In this document: piece by piece, positions 34,401 through 45,219 of the stretch | Layout of the letters: the number at the start of each line of letters is the position of its first letter | Position numbering within the stretch: position 1 is the first letter of the stretch | Source of the DNA: Piezodorus guildinii | Taxonomy: Eukaryota > Arthropoda > Insecta > Hemiptera > Pentatomidae | Direction: 5' to 3' | NCBI GenBank assembly: GCA_023052935.1 | Contig: CM041298.1 | Coordinates: 24,456,192-24,520,191, forward strand | Length of the DNA: 64,000 nt | Made by a program: the position numbers and the translations under genes | The notes under the pieces: model-generated | Told to the model about the DNA's origin: nothing | Database searches by the model: none | Seen by the model: the letters and a program-made list of their open reading frames with translations, nothing else

Positions 34401-35094
34401 TTTTAAAAATAATTATGATTTTTTTTTTTTTTTAAATGAATCATTGATCCTAACCAGTATGGCTTTTCTCCTAAGCTACTAGCTCTATTATTTTACTAAT
34501 AAAGTCTCTACGTTTTTACAGTATCCTCGACAGAAAAAAATACAGCATCTTATGTGTATTTAAATTTTAAGATGTTTCTCAGTTAAACTTTTAGGGAGAG
34601 ATAACATTAATTTCAGTGGAGGACGATTCGGGACGCGAACAACCGTTTCTCCTTTACTGTCACAGAGGAAACAGCATATTATATTTTTTTTCGGCTTTTC
34701 TTTGAACGACACACCTTTTACAAAAACAATGAGATAATTTAATTATTCGAATCCTTTGTCATGTCAAAACAAATATAAGATTTAACCCTTTATGTGAAAT
34801 CCAATTAAGAGCCTTCCCATTCCGCTTTTATTCTGTATTCGGGAAAAGATAAAATAAAATATTAAAAAAACTGTGACCCGAAATACAGGAACACCCAAAA
34901 CAGGTTAAAGTTTTCAATTAACACATTTTCCACTGTTATAATTTTTTAAGATCCTTCAACTGTTGATCAGAATGTTTTAGTCCAACGGTGCTATATAGTT
35001 AGGAAATAATTGCTAATGTAATAATAGATTAACGAATTTCTTAGCACAAGTTATAATAGAAAAAAAGATATCATGGTATATGCAAATAATAAAA
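34401..35094. other. Unassigned DNA
   Basis: AT-rich with a T-run at 34,419-34,434; no gene recognised. Confidence 0.5.
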
Positions 35095-35810
35095 ATAGGT
35101 AACCAACTGCAAATAGATATTAATAAAGAAACCATTAAAAAATTAATCGGGACTACCTCATTAATAAAATGGAAACAAAAATCCGAGGAGAAATGATATC
35201 CCCAGCAAGCAATAGCCAATTTCACATGTTTTGTGCAAAACTTGATCCTGAAATAGCTATTTCCTACATCCACCTCAACAAGCTTAGTCTCTACAATAAA
35301 TCTCTGATTAATTGTCAGCCATGGAGGAGGGATAGGGTACCTGCCTGTGCTATGTGCAACCTTAATGATTATAAGGTATCAGATATAAAGATGAGGTAAC
35401 CAGAGGATACCTACCACTTTTTGGCTACTTGTCCTGTCTTAAGGGAGTTCAGGATGAAAAACATGAGGAAATATAAGCTAACTCCAGAAGAGGTAATAGA
35501 TAAATTAAAAGGTAGGGCTAGATTGGGTTAAACTTGCAGCAAACTTAAATAAATCATTCAATTACAGAATTTTTTTTGGTCCAGCATTTTAATTAATTAA
35601 TTTTTATAATCATTAAAAATAGATCATAAGGTTACTAAAAATCAAAATTATTATTATCAAAACTGAAAAAAAAGGGGCAACTCGACAGACGGCTTAACTT
35701 GCCTTGAGAGCTTTGATTTCAAAAAATGTATATATATAGAGATGTTATTACTATTTTGTATATTATGTAAATAAAGCATTTATTCATTCATTCATAATTG
35801 TATAATATGT
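35095..35810 (+). mobile_element. LINE 3' fragment with CCHC-like end
   Basis: Plus-strand frames give ACAMCNLNDY in 35,169-35,399 and, after a stop or frameshift, EDTYHFLATCPVLREFRMKN. Together this is the C-x2-C-x(n)-H-x4-C finger at the C-terminus of many LINE polyproteins. The 3' tail ends in AAATAAAGCATTTATTCATT and further ATTC units. Reverse transcriptase core absent. It is not the LINE-C, J or R family. Confidence 0.7.
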
Positions 35811-36000
35811 AATATTGAAAAGAAAGATCTTTTATATAATAAAAAAGACAACTTTTATTAATGACGATAAAGGACGTTTGTATCAATTTCTAAAATGAAG
35901 CATTGATCTTCGAAACTTCAACTGTTATGAATATGTTGTTGCTCGAATATGTAAAAGAAAATTAGGAATAGAGAATGATTCTACTTTTATTTATATTTAA
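35811..36000. other. Unassigned AT-rich spacer
   Basis: No feature seen. Confidence 0.4.
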
Positions 36001-37117
36001 AAAAAAATATATTAGAATATATTCTGGGATTGGTTCTCTTAAGAATAACAGTTATGTATAATTGGGTTGTGTCACATGAAATGTCCATTTTCAAGGTAAA
36101 GGATTTTTATTAAAAAACTATATGAAAACAATATAATTTTATTCGAAGGATTTGCTTTCTTTTTCTACACATTTTTCCCAACGTGACACCAACTTTTTTA
36201 TCCCCGAACTGAAAAACTCTGAGCTTTGAAGTGAAACAAAATCTAAAAACGCACTTTTCACTTGATCATCATTTTCAAAAAGTTTTCCTTTGACGAAGTG
36301 TCTAAATTTCTGAACAGGTGGTAAGCTGTTGGAGAAAAGTCGGGAGAATATGGTGGGTGCGGAAGAACTTCGTAGCCCAGTTCTTTCAATTTTTCCACGG
36401 TATGTTTAGAAACATGGGGTCTTGCTGCCGCTCAGTGAGATCATGAGGTACTCATGTATTTAAGCCTTTTTACCTTCCCAATACACTTTAAATGTCTGGA
36501 AACGGTAGATGCACTTGCATTTAGTTGTGCTGAGAGTCCTTTAACTGTTTGGTAGGGGTTTCCTTCTACTGTATGTTTAAGGACATCGTTGTCTATTACG
36601 GACGGAGGTCTTCCTCGGGGCAAGTTTTCCAAGTCGGTATCCCCAGCTGAAAACTTAGCAAACCAACTTCGTATGGTCCGTTCATTAACATTCCCTTCGT
36701 GAAAATCGCGTTTTTCCATGTTCATATTTGGAGGTATACTAAAAAGTTGGTAATTGATTGGGAAGCTAATGTTTATAATACAAAGGTAGAGGATTAGTAA
36801 CTGTTTACTTTAAATATGTAAACATTCGGAAGAAAACAACATAGACCTGCAAAATCCTTTATGTATTTCAGAAACTGTAAAAAAGGACATTTCATGTGAA
36901 ACAACCCAATATATATGCCTGGTCATAGGACAAAAGAAACATAATTAATTATTATCTGCAATGGCTTGAGTTATTTCATCTCTAATATTAAGATACAACA
37001 AAAAAATATAATATTAGAAAAAATGACTAACATTTTAATAATTTAAATAAGTTTCGTATCTAAAATTTAAATATCAGAATTCCTAAGCGTCTGTTTGGTC
37101 CAATTTGTTTTTTATAG
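36001..37117 (-). mobile_element. LINE-C 3' end split by a mariner element
   Basis: LINE-C 3' terminus (TATTCTGGGATTGGTTCTCT) at 36,001-36,060 and the adjoining untranslated region at 36,911-37,117, ending in the CTAAGCGTCTGTTTGG words that begin its coding end at 25.1 kb. The mariner at 36,061-36,910 lies between. Confidence 0.8.
36061..36910 (-). mobile_element. Mariner element, internally deleted (copy 1)
   Basis: Terminal inverted repeats of about 27 bp (ATTGGGTTGTGTCACATGAA at left, complement at right). The minus strand reads a transposase helix-turn-helix region, RTIRSWFAKFSAGDTDLENL then PRGRPPSVIDND and STVSRHLKCIGKVKRLK, and out of frame VPHDLTERQ. It jumps directly to ARPHVSKHTVEKL and HPPYSPDFSPTAYHLF. 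The first catalytic Asp region is deleted, so it makes no enzyme but keeps both ends and could be moved in trans. 850 bp against about 1.3 kb for full mariners. Confidence 0.9.
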
Positions 37118-37244
37118 GTGAGTGAAAGTCAAAAAATGTAAGAACTACATTAATAAAGCAATTAGTTAATGTATCAATGGTTAAGGTTGTTAAATTCAAT
37201 ATGAATATAATTGACTGACATCTGAAGATTAAATATTTATTTCC

Positions 37245-37560
37245 AAAAAAATAAATAAATAAAAACCTGTACTACTGCATCCCATGAAGGATCTTGAGCT
37301 CAGTACATATAGTGATTCGTGTTGTTTCATGGCCAACGGCTCGGCAATGAGGCGATTGGGCCAAGATCACTGTCAGCCACTAGGCGTATCCCAATTTTTT
37401 AGGTGCCCACTTTATAGAGACTGGGTCTGCCCTAGTAGGGTCTCCATAACCTACGGTCGCCCCCCACTGAATTAACAGAAAAAATGATATTCAGCTGGCA
37501 TTCGAACCCAGGACCCGGAAAACAGTAGCCTAGTGCTCTATTTACTAGACCATGCCGCTC
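37245..37560 (-). mobile_element. SINE-1 copy
   Basis: Complete-looking minus-strand copy: tRNA-like head with A box ATGGTCTAGTAAATAGAGCA and B box GGGTTCGAATGCC near 37,500-37,557, body shared with 14.5 kb, A/T-rich tail at 37,245-37,268. Confidence 0.9.
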
Positions 37561-37663
37561 ACTAAAATCTACTTACAGAATATAAAAATTAAACAATCTA
37601 AAATATAATCACTTATTAACTAATACAATATTTATAGAATACTAATAAGTATATAACAACAAT

Positions 37664-37957
37664 GGGGAGCCCGTGGCTGAGTGGCTAGCGCGCTATTCTC
37701 TCATGCTACAGGTTGCGAGTTCGAATCACAGATGGAATCCACTTTTATAAGATGGAATATAATGGAGATTCACTCGCAGCCTCTCCCCGGGTATGTGAGA
37801 CCCGTCAGCCAAATGGTGGCCACTCACAAAGTTAGGCGTAGGGAGTGATGACCCTACTCTATAAATTACATCGTGAAACGCGAGTTTAAACTCCAAGGAG
37901 ATTACACCGCGAGGCCCAGGGCCTGCACGGCCTGTCGCGCCACTGAAAAAAAATATG
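37664..37957 (+). mobile_element. SINE-2 copy with 12-bp TSD
   Basis: tRNA-like head with A box TGGCTGAGTGGCTAGCGCG and B box GGTTGCGAGTTCGAATC (tRNA-Ser/Leu style), a G/C-richer body unrelated to SINE-1, and a short A-tail. Perfect 12-bp duplication TATAACAACAAT at 37,652-37,663 and 37,958-37,969. Confidence 0.92.
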
Positions 37958-38164
37958 TATAACAACAATAACATAGGAAGTGATAGAAAAAAAAAACATG
38001 TCTCACCTTTTCAATCTCAATGTTAGCAACTGTCAAATCAAAATATACCGAGGGTTAACTATTCGAAATTCAAGTAGTTTTACAATTAATATTAATTAAT
38101 ATATATATTCCTAACTAATAATAAGAATATTGATTGGGCAATCACTTCAAATGAACAAAATTAA

Positions 38165-38215
38165 AGATATTTACCGAAGTTTCAGCCTAAATGTTAGGCC
38201 TTATTAAAGGCTGAA
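38165..38215. repeat. GAAAC hairpin repeat, second copy
   Basis: GCCTAA-ATG-TTAGGC hairpin flanked as at 5.5 kb (minus strand GGCTGAAACTTCGG). Stem bases differ from the first copy but pairing is kept. Confidence 0.45.
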
Positions 38216-38261
38216 AAAAACAACAAGAGTATAACCAAAGTAAAAGCATATGGCCCTACAA

Positions 38262-38332
38262 CTCATAAAGTGTCTTGGGATTAGTAAATACAGAGATTCG
38301 CATTGTTTCTAGACCAACGCCCTACAATGGAA
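38262..38332 (-). mobile_element. SINE-1 body fragment
   Basis: Matches the 3' half of the SINE-1 body (complement of GAATCTCTGTATTTACTAAT). Too short to judge insertion. Confidence 0.55.
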
Positions 38333-38740
38333 AATATGACCGAATTGGGTAGACAAAATTCTAAAACCTGTCCATTCCTTTGGGGTTTCAGATTACAGAC
38401 GAAAATATAAAAAAAAAATATAAGAACATTTCTTAAAAATAATTAATTTTTTGACACGATTGGAGAGCGCTCAGTGGTCAAACATCAAATTATTGAATAG
38501 GGGCGTTCATTTACAATTTGATAAATTAACTCTACAGATAGATTGCAATGTATATTCAATAACTACTTTGGAAACATAATGTCTTACCTGTCTCAGCAAT
38601 GTCCATTATAATTCACTCGTTTTCTATTTCTTTGTAATAAACACTGTATGGCGGCAAATATTAGTATAAGCGGATATGATTACAAGAAACGGTGTGTTTT
38701 GTCTATTGGATGAATTAATTTAGATTTTATATCAGTTTGT
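38333..38740 (+). repeat. Dispersed repeat (Rep-B), copy 1
   Basis: Shares AAAATATGACCGA, ACAAAATTCT, GAGTGGTCAAACATCAAAT-like and TTATTGAATAGGGGC words, in the same order, with 57,195-58,820. This copy lacks the LINE and a ~300-bp segment found there. Confidence 0.75.
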
Positions 38741-39584
38741 CTTCTGGTTTCTTTATGCACAGTTCATAAATTCAGTGTTCAGTTCCATTAATCGATCTTT
38801 GATATAAATGATATTATACAAAATGGAAGTAGGAAACGTATTTTAATATTATAAAAATATAAATTTTTATTTATATTTTTTACATCTTTGTAGTACTAAT
38901 AGTTCTCACTAGAGTCATAGCAACAACGAAATTATTGCTTACCACAAAATAATTCTAGAGTTATATATCTTATTTATAAGTTTTATGAAACTATAACTGA
39001 ATTCAATTGTATGAAGAATAAAGGGCAATATTTTTTCTATGACTATAGATAACTGGACTAGTAGTGAAGGAAATAGAAGATATTTAAATATATTTTCTAA
39101 TTGTTTTTAATAAATATCCATCTGTATCTAATAACATTGTTTTAAAAAAAATAATATGGTTATGATAAAAATATGGCAATTTATTGTTTTTATTTATTCG
39201 AACCCTTTGCTGAATAACTCGTATTATAAACTTCAGCATTATGAAAATATTTACATCCTTATAGTGAAAATTATGCATTAACAACGAATAATTGTTTTTA
39301 AAGTTATTTAATCCTTGTCAACTATTATTTCTTTGTTCTACTAAACTGAATAAAAAAATTTTACTAACAATAAATAATTCTAGTCAAAAACAGCTTTTAA
39401 TCACTCTAAATCTTCTTTTAAAATGTTTTGTTCGAATCACAGAATATTAAAAAAAAAAATATTTTATAAAAATTCGAAACTTGTTAAAACTGGTTTTATG
39501 GGAAAATTACTATTTGAAAATCGGTTTTCTAAAATGTCGGTTTTTGTATAAACCCTACCTAGCACCCTCCCTCTCCTCCTCACC
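38741..39584. other. Unassigned AT-rich DNA
   Basis: No gene, RNA or repeat supported. Confidence 0.5.
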
Positions 39585-39685
39585 GACCTAAATAATATTC
39601 TGCCACAGCCGGGATTCGAACCCTGGACCCGAAGGACAGTAGCCTAGTGCCCTATCCACTAGACCACGCCAATTCCTGTATAACC
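39585..39685 (-). mobile_element. SINE-1 head fragment
   Basis: Only the tRNA-like part: A box GTGGTCTAGTGGATAGGGCA and B box CAGGGTTCGAATCCCGG on the minus strand, the best-preserved head of the family here. It lacks the body, so could also be read as a tRNA pseudogene. Confidence 0.75.
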
Positions 39686-39917
39686 AATAAAATGTACATT
39701 AAAAAAAAAACTTATAAGCGAAATTTCCACAAAACGGGCTAGAAAAAAAATTTATTGCTCATCGGCTATCTAATACAAAATACCAATATTGAAAAAAAAA
39801 AAAAAAATCTTTTGAGAAGAGTTTCTATTTTTTAGTTAAATTATTCTTCAAAGCAATAATTTCATTATTTTCCATAATCATAAGTCTAATAAGGACATAG
39901 AAATTTTTTATTTCAGG

Positions 39918-40209
39918 TAATTTAGAAAAATTCCTTTAGAAAACATTCCTGAGGGATGTAAGTTGTAATAGAAATATTTCGTTCAGCCCAAGGGAGCAGA
40001 TTTCGAAGAAAGATCAATATTTGGACTTGAGGTTTGACCTCAGCTTTCATAAAAGTGTAACTGAGGTAGGTATCCCAGACATTTCAAGTATCCAAGCTAG
40101 AGATATTGTATTCTTACCACCACGTATTCAAAGGCGAAAAAAATATGACAATGCATTTTATATTTCCTATAATAATAAATTAATTAAACTAAAAATAATC
40201 CATAGATAG
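39918..40209 (+). pseudogene. Uncharacterised frame after a splice-acceptor-like site
   Basis: TTTTTTATTTCAG at 39,905-39,917 resembles a splice acceptor. From 39,918 a frame is open to a stop at 40,207-40,209 except for one TAG near 39,935. The product is basic and includes DQYLDLRFDLSFHKSVTEVG and ARDIVFLPPRIQRRKKY. I do not recognise it. It may be a decayed terminal exon or chance. Confidence 0.25.
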
Positions 40210-40244
40210 ACGTTTAGTTAACAATATCTTAATTTATAAGAATA

Positions 40245-42168
40245 ATTTAAAAAATCTGGTGCGGGCAACACACGACTTTCACTTACCTCCATTTTAAAAA
40301 TCAATGAAAGGATTTTCTAATACAGTTAGAAATTAAAATACGTGAAACCCTTAAAGAAATGATTAAATTGAATTTATATAGAAACATGTGTTTTATTAAA
40401 AAATCCATTATATTATTATCTAAAATAATCATATTTATCAGCTTTTCATCACTCTTTATTAACTTTTACATTAAGTATATTACTGTTGCTATGTTCAAAA
40501 TAAAACAATTGCATTAAAAAAATATTTTTTCAGATTTCTCCTTTAGTTAGATATTGAATTCGTTCAACTTACATATTTATGTGTTTTTCATCGGTGGTAA
40601 CAAGATAATATATTTATTTTTACAAAATCTACAAAATTAAAGGTACTTTACAAGAAAAAAAATGTAAAATATCGGCATTAAAGCCCTGTCAGACCATTTT
40701 AATCAGAATGAAAACTACATGGTATTAAAGCCCATTAAATGCTACATCGATATTTTTTTTTTTTTTTTAGAAAATATTGCTTTATTGAGAAGTAATACAA
40801 TCTGCCAGTATCTTGGGCAATAAGTATTAGAGATAAAAGAAGTCATTCATTCCATATGTACAAAGTAAAACAAACAAAAAATAAAATACCACAATAACAA
40901 ATGAAAAAATAAATAAATAAATAAAATGAAATAAAAGAAAATAATTATAATCTTGGCCACATTCATACCTATATACAATATTTACATACTGCCCCTGGGA
41001 ACTCCGAATCGAACCTCTGCATCCAGAAATGGATGCTGAGGCACAATGTCAGGAGATCCCAGCGCCTCTCAGTCAGCCGCGTCACCAATCTAGTCAGTGG
41101 AGACTGAGTGAGGGCGCTAGAGCCACACACTCTCAGGCATGAGTGGAGAAGTTGGCCATTGCCAGCACTCCAGTTGCGTATCTATAAGAGATCTCTCGGC
41201 CACTGCCGCCTCAACCTACGAGGAGGGTTGTAAGGATGGTTGGTACTTGATAGGGATTGTGCCAGGGGATTAGGAAGGTGAGTAAGTTTCTGGTTGAAAG
41301 TTGAGAATTTGGATGGGATCAGATCAAGGACATAAGGGATCTTGAGGTCATGGTGTAAGGTCTTGTTTGTAACATAATAGGGAGCATTGACTATTGTTCT
41401 AAGGACTTTGGACTGAAAGGATTGGATACGTTGGATGTTCGAAAATTTAGTAGTTCCCCATAGTTCAATTCCGTAGGTCCACATTGGTTTGAGAATTGTC
41501 TTGTAAATCAATAATTTGTTTCCAGTGGAAAGTGGTGATGTTCTGTTCAGTAGTCTATATAATTGTCCGTGTCTTCTGTTGAGCTCTTGTCTTTTAAGTC
41601 GAGTATGTGGGTTCCAGGTCAGTCTTTTGTCTAGTAGGAAACCCAAATACCAGACTGTGTCGGAACAGGGAAGTGGTATTGAGTTGAAATGAACTTGTGG
41701 ACAGGATTTACGTCGGAGGGTGAAGGTGACGTGCTTACTTTTGGATTGATTGACTTTGATGCGCCAATTGTCGCAGCAATGTTCAATCAAGGAGAGGTGT
41801 CTTTGGAGATGGAAAGATGCTAGTTACATCGATATAGCGAGTTTAATCAAAAATCGTCGGAACCATTTTTGAGAAAATCGAAGGAAGGTGTAAAATGCAT
41901 GGTTTAAAGTGGATCTTCTGGTAAGCTCATATAAATGAAAAAGGTTTTGTAACGTCGCGGTCGCATATTTGTCTTAAATATGAAATTTCAGTTTCACAGG
42001 ACTTACCGTTTCCGCCCGGGAGTTACCACACGCACATAGACCTTTTTGCGGGACTTGGTTATTTGGACTCCGGGGACCCTAAAATGGGTATTTCCGTTGA
42101 AAACTTGAATTCGAAAATTTTCACGATCGCAATACTTCCCCTTACTATATATAGTAAGTGAAAGTAAT
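40245..42168 (-). repeat. Rep-A copy split by LINE-J2
   Basis: Minus-orientation Rep-A, both termini present: 3' end at 40,245 (AAAATCTGGTGCGGGCAACA), 5' end at 42,168 (CTATATATAGTAAGTGAAAG). LINE-J2 lies at 40,754-41,824 with the 11-bp duplication TACATCGATAT (40,743-40,753; 41,825-41,835). Without it the repeat is about 840 bp. Confidence 0.9.
40754..41824 (-). mobile_element. LINE-J2 copy, 5'-truncated, with TSD
   Basis: The 202-codon minus-strand frame 41,182-41,790 is uninterrupted: CCDNWRIKVNQSKSKHVTFT, the VWYLGFLLDKRLTWNPHTRL block, TYGIELWGTTKFSNIQRIQS and the terminal LRRQWPRDLL. This is the part of a Jockey-type LINE after the catalytic core; YADD itself has been truncated away. 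A poly-A tail is at 40,754-40,769 on the minus strand. Perfect TSDs make both borders secure. One of the younger LINE insertions here. Confidence 0.92.
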
Positions 42169-42703
42169 AAGTGAAACTATTAAAGAATTAATTAAATGTA
42201 ATTTCTATAAAACATGTGTTTTATTAAAAAAATCTATTATATTATTATCTAAAATAATCAGTTAGTTTTATCGGCTTTTCACCATTCTTTATTAACTTTT
42301 ACAAGCTTGTGTATTAGATAATACTTTTTTTTCTAAAATCGTTAGCTTTCCAACAGTATATTACTGTTCTTATGTTCAATTTAAAAAAATGCATTAAGCA
42401 ATTTTTTGTTTCAGTTTTCTCCTTTATTTGCATATCGAATTCGTTTAACTTATATATTTACCTGTTTTTATTATCAATGGTAACAAGGCGATATGGTTAT
42501 TTTTATAGAATCTACAAAATTAAAGGTAGGCTAGAGGAAGAAAATTGAAAACATCGGCATTGGCTCGTCTTGTTAGCTGGTTTTGATGAAAACGTTTCTG
42601 TAACATCTCAGGCTTATAGTTGGTTTAAATATGAAATTTCAGTTTCATAGGACTTTTAGTTTATGCGCTGGAGTCACCACACACGCACAGCTTGCGGGAC
42701 TGC
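42169..42703 (-). repeat. Rep-A copy, deleted
   Basis: A second minus-orientation Rep-A follows the first head to tail. Its middle (about 180 bp around the GTTTCATTCTGATTAAAATG block) is missing. Confidence 0.8.
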
Positions 42704-43309
42704 ACATGCGGCAGCCGACAAGAATATTAAGTGCAGTCAAAAGATAAAAATAAGATCAGAAAGGCTGTACCTAGGCACTTCCCATATCAGCCCCGCCGAG
42801 GATTAGAGAGAAGATTCGAAGAGGAGTCTTTTTCCAGACGCGAGAGTAGAAGTCCAACAAGAGAGAGTCGGATTCTATCCTTAAGAAGTCCAGTTCCATC
42901 TACAAGAAGAAGATAGGTCCGTCGGGGGTCATAGAGCAGCTGGAGGATGAAGCCTAGAAGGGGCGCCTAAGACTGATTCCACCTTCGCCAGGTGGAATCA
43001 GTACTGGAGGAATCAGTACCAGTGGAATCTTGTACTGGAGTGTTTGGCAAATTCCTTGGGTTCGTCTTTCTAGGTTTAGGCAGTGTGTCAATGTCACTGG
43101 AAAGAAATTTGCAAAATAGGTTACGAGGTTAAGAGGAGTGGTTAAGCTAAAAAAAAATAATAATTATTCAATTTACTAAAACTCAACCAGCACGATTTGC
43201 TAAAAAAATAAATTTTTCCCTAGAAGTATACTTTTTTTAATCATCATCTATTAATTTTGTTTATTTTTACCTTACTCTCTTAAATTTATGTTTATTTTTT
43301 TTATTTTAG
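42704..43309. other. Unassigned; short Arg/Ser-rich frame
   Basis: A 61-codon frame at 42,731-42,916 encodes an arginine/serine-rich peptide (EEESFSRRESRSPTRESRIL). It is locally G/C-richer than its surroundings, but no start context or homology is apparent. From 43,140 the sequence turns AT-rich and pyrimidine-rich towards the exon candidate. Confidence 0.35.
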
Positions 43310-43464
43310 GTTCTATATGCCATACGGATGCCTGCTATCGATCCTGTTTCTGAAAAAGCCTTTGAAATGAAATTCAACTTTTTTAAATGCAAGTGTTGTA
43401 ATGTTCTGTTAGAAATAATTACCAAAGATAATTTTATGTCTACTTCTGATATTGTTGGTAAAAG
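43310..43464 (+). CDS. Candidate internal exon of a host gene
   Basis: A long pyrimidine tract ending TTTTTTTTATTTTAG (to 43,309) precedes, and GTAAGA follows at 43,465, both good spliceosomal signals. Between them 155 bp are open in the first frame: VLYAIRMPAIDPVSEKAFEM, KFNFFKCKCCNVLLEIITKD, NFMSTSDIVGK. The peptide has none of the repeat bias of the surrounding noise, and a KCKCCN cluster that could bind zinc. The other two frames are closed. I do not recognise the family. The length of 155 bp would leave a phase-2 end. Alternative: unrelated open stretch by chance, or an exon carried by an unknown element. Confidence 0.45.
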
Positions 43465-43767
43465 GTAAGATCACTGAAACATTTTATTTTGATCTCAGTA
43501 AATATATGAAAAATTAATTAATTATGCTAAAAAAAGTATTGCTAAAGGCTGAGTGTTTCAAAGGTATTTTCTTTGGTTGTAATATTGTATGGTAAGGTTA
43601 ACTATAATGCCCTTAAGTATTCTCAGGCATTGTGTAAATAGATTGTATATGTTTAGGTTAATTTAAATTATAATGTCATTTATTGAAACTTGTCTAGGTT
43701 AAACTTACTCTGCATGCCACCTATTGGGTTTGGTAAACGAAAGAATTCTAATTGTCTAAAAGTATCG

Positions 43768-43770
<3 letters not shown>
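43465..43770. other. Unassigned AT-rich DNA (intron if the exon is real)
   Basis: No coding signal; a gap between the exon candidate and the LINE tail at 43,771. Confidence 0.4.
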
Positions 43771-43802
<32 letters not shown>

Positions 43803-44340
43803 CTTTATTTGTACATAAAATATAACAAAAAAATATATATACAAAACTTCCTATTTTGTTTAATTCAAATAAATATGTACAAAATCAACCTTAACTTGAG
43901 GTTTTTTTTTAGTTCGATTGTTTGAAAGTTTTAATAGGCTTATTCTTGCAACCACACTAAATAATGAACCTGCCCCATCCTTTTTCCAGGTTGCACCTCC
44001 GCAACTCTTCTTCATCTCCTGGTCCCAGTCTGTCGGTGGACGTCCACGCTTCCTTGTTAACTCCCTTGGGTACCACTCCATAAGCTGCCTGATCCATGTT
44101 GTAATATTTCTCCGGATAACATGTCCGGTCCAGGTCCACTTCCTTAGATGGACTTTTTCCATAATATCTGGGAGATCGGTCCTTGATCTAGCCACTAATT
44201 TGTTTTCCTATCTCGTCTCGATACTCCGAGAAGGTATCGCTCCATACCTCTAACCGTTATTCTCAGCTTGTGGCTGGTCTTCTTATCTATTACCCATGTT
44301 TCGCAACCATAGGTCATAGCAGGTAGCACAGTGCTCGTAT
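43771..44340 (-). mobile_element. LINE (endonuclease/RT type) C-terminal fragment
   Basis: Minus strand: a (TTA)n tail at 43,771-43,800, then upstream the frame 44,195-43,860 with RKWTWTGHVIRRNITTWIRQ, MEWYPRELTRKRGRPPTDWD. Farther up, in broken frames, come AMTYGCETWVI-like and GMERYLLGVS words. Such K-W-GH-R...RGRPP endings are typical of RTE-like LINE proteins. Distinct from LINE-R. At least two frameshifts. Confidence 0.8.
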
Positions 44341-44474
44341 ATGAATACATTAATTATGTTAATTAATACTGTTTTTGAAGGTACCGCTGCCTTAGAAAAG
44401 CAGCCGGTTGAAAACATAGCAATATTTATTACATATTAGTTTTAGTTAATATAGAGCAACAAAAATCTTGTATT

Positions 44475-44595
44475 GTGGTGATTGGATTGAGAGGTTTTAC
44501 CGTTATTTCGAATACCCACTTTATAGAGGTTGGATGCTCCATACAGAACAGTAACAGCAATCTAGTGTTGTATCTACTAGGCTACAGTACATCTA
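44475..44595 (-). mobile_element. Diverged SINE-1-like fragment
   Basis: Minus strand keeps GCCTAGTAGATACAACACTA (A-box side) and CCTCTATAAAGTGGGTATTC (body) but has lost the B box between. Probably an old SINE-1 copy. Confidence 0.45.
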
Positions 44596-44630
44596 TAAAA
44601 TTTTAATAAAAAAAACCAAAAAAAAAACCT

Positions 44631-44632
<2 letters not shown>

Positions 44633-44686
<54 letters not shown>
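44633..44686. repeat. (TA)n microsatellite
   Basis: About 26 TA units. Confidence 0.95.
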
Positions 44687-44689
<3 letters not shown>

Positions 44690-45219
44690 GTTTCATCTCT
44701 AATTTAAACAACAATTCGTATAATGAGTGTTACTTAAAGAATACAATTACCCAAGGGAGAGTTAACATAACCACCGGCTTTTTCGGGCTCGGCCGACATT
44801 ACATTAAGGAAAATGGTCTGAGAAATGTGTCAGAATCTTGTACCGTATTACAGTTCTGACACCTAATTATCTGGAAACGTTTTTTTCTGGCCAACGCCGC
44901 AATTATTTTAATGGTTATAAAAGGAAAAAAAAAAAGCGTCAAATCAATCTTTCTAAAGATTTCGGACAGGTTATTTTTCGTAGTAGCAGCTGTAACAAGT
45001 CCATAAAACCAGAAAAAATAGACATTTATTCAGATGTTTTCAATTTAAAAAGCCCGAAAAAATGGAGCCTAACGATAAAAACTGAAGCATTTGGCATTTT
45101 CTCATGATATAGTGAAACTAAAGAATAGCAGAATAGAAGAAAACGTTTTGAATAACTAAGATAATGTTGTTAGCAGGTACAATATTTCCAAATCGAAAAG
45201 TTTTCATTTCTATAAAATC
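44687..45219. other. Unassigned; 89-codon frame on plus strand
   Basis: The frame 44,838-45,107 (basic, contains KRKKKKRQINLSKDFGQVIF) begins only at a TTG and lacks a known motif. I treat it as chance or LINE debris. Confidence 0.3.

Noticed and set aside
39585..39685. A genuine tRNA gene on the minus strand
   Set aside because: The boxes fit, but the same head is linked to a SINE body at 14.5 and 37.3 kb, and a clean acceptor stem is not evident.
42731..42916. SR-protein-like coding exon
   Set aside because: Only 61 codons, no splice signals in the right places, no domain beyond arginine/serine bias.
44838..45107. 89-codon gene
   Set aside because: No ATG start at the frame's beginning, no motif, located in transposon-rich DNA; left as unassigned.
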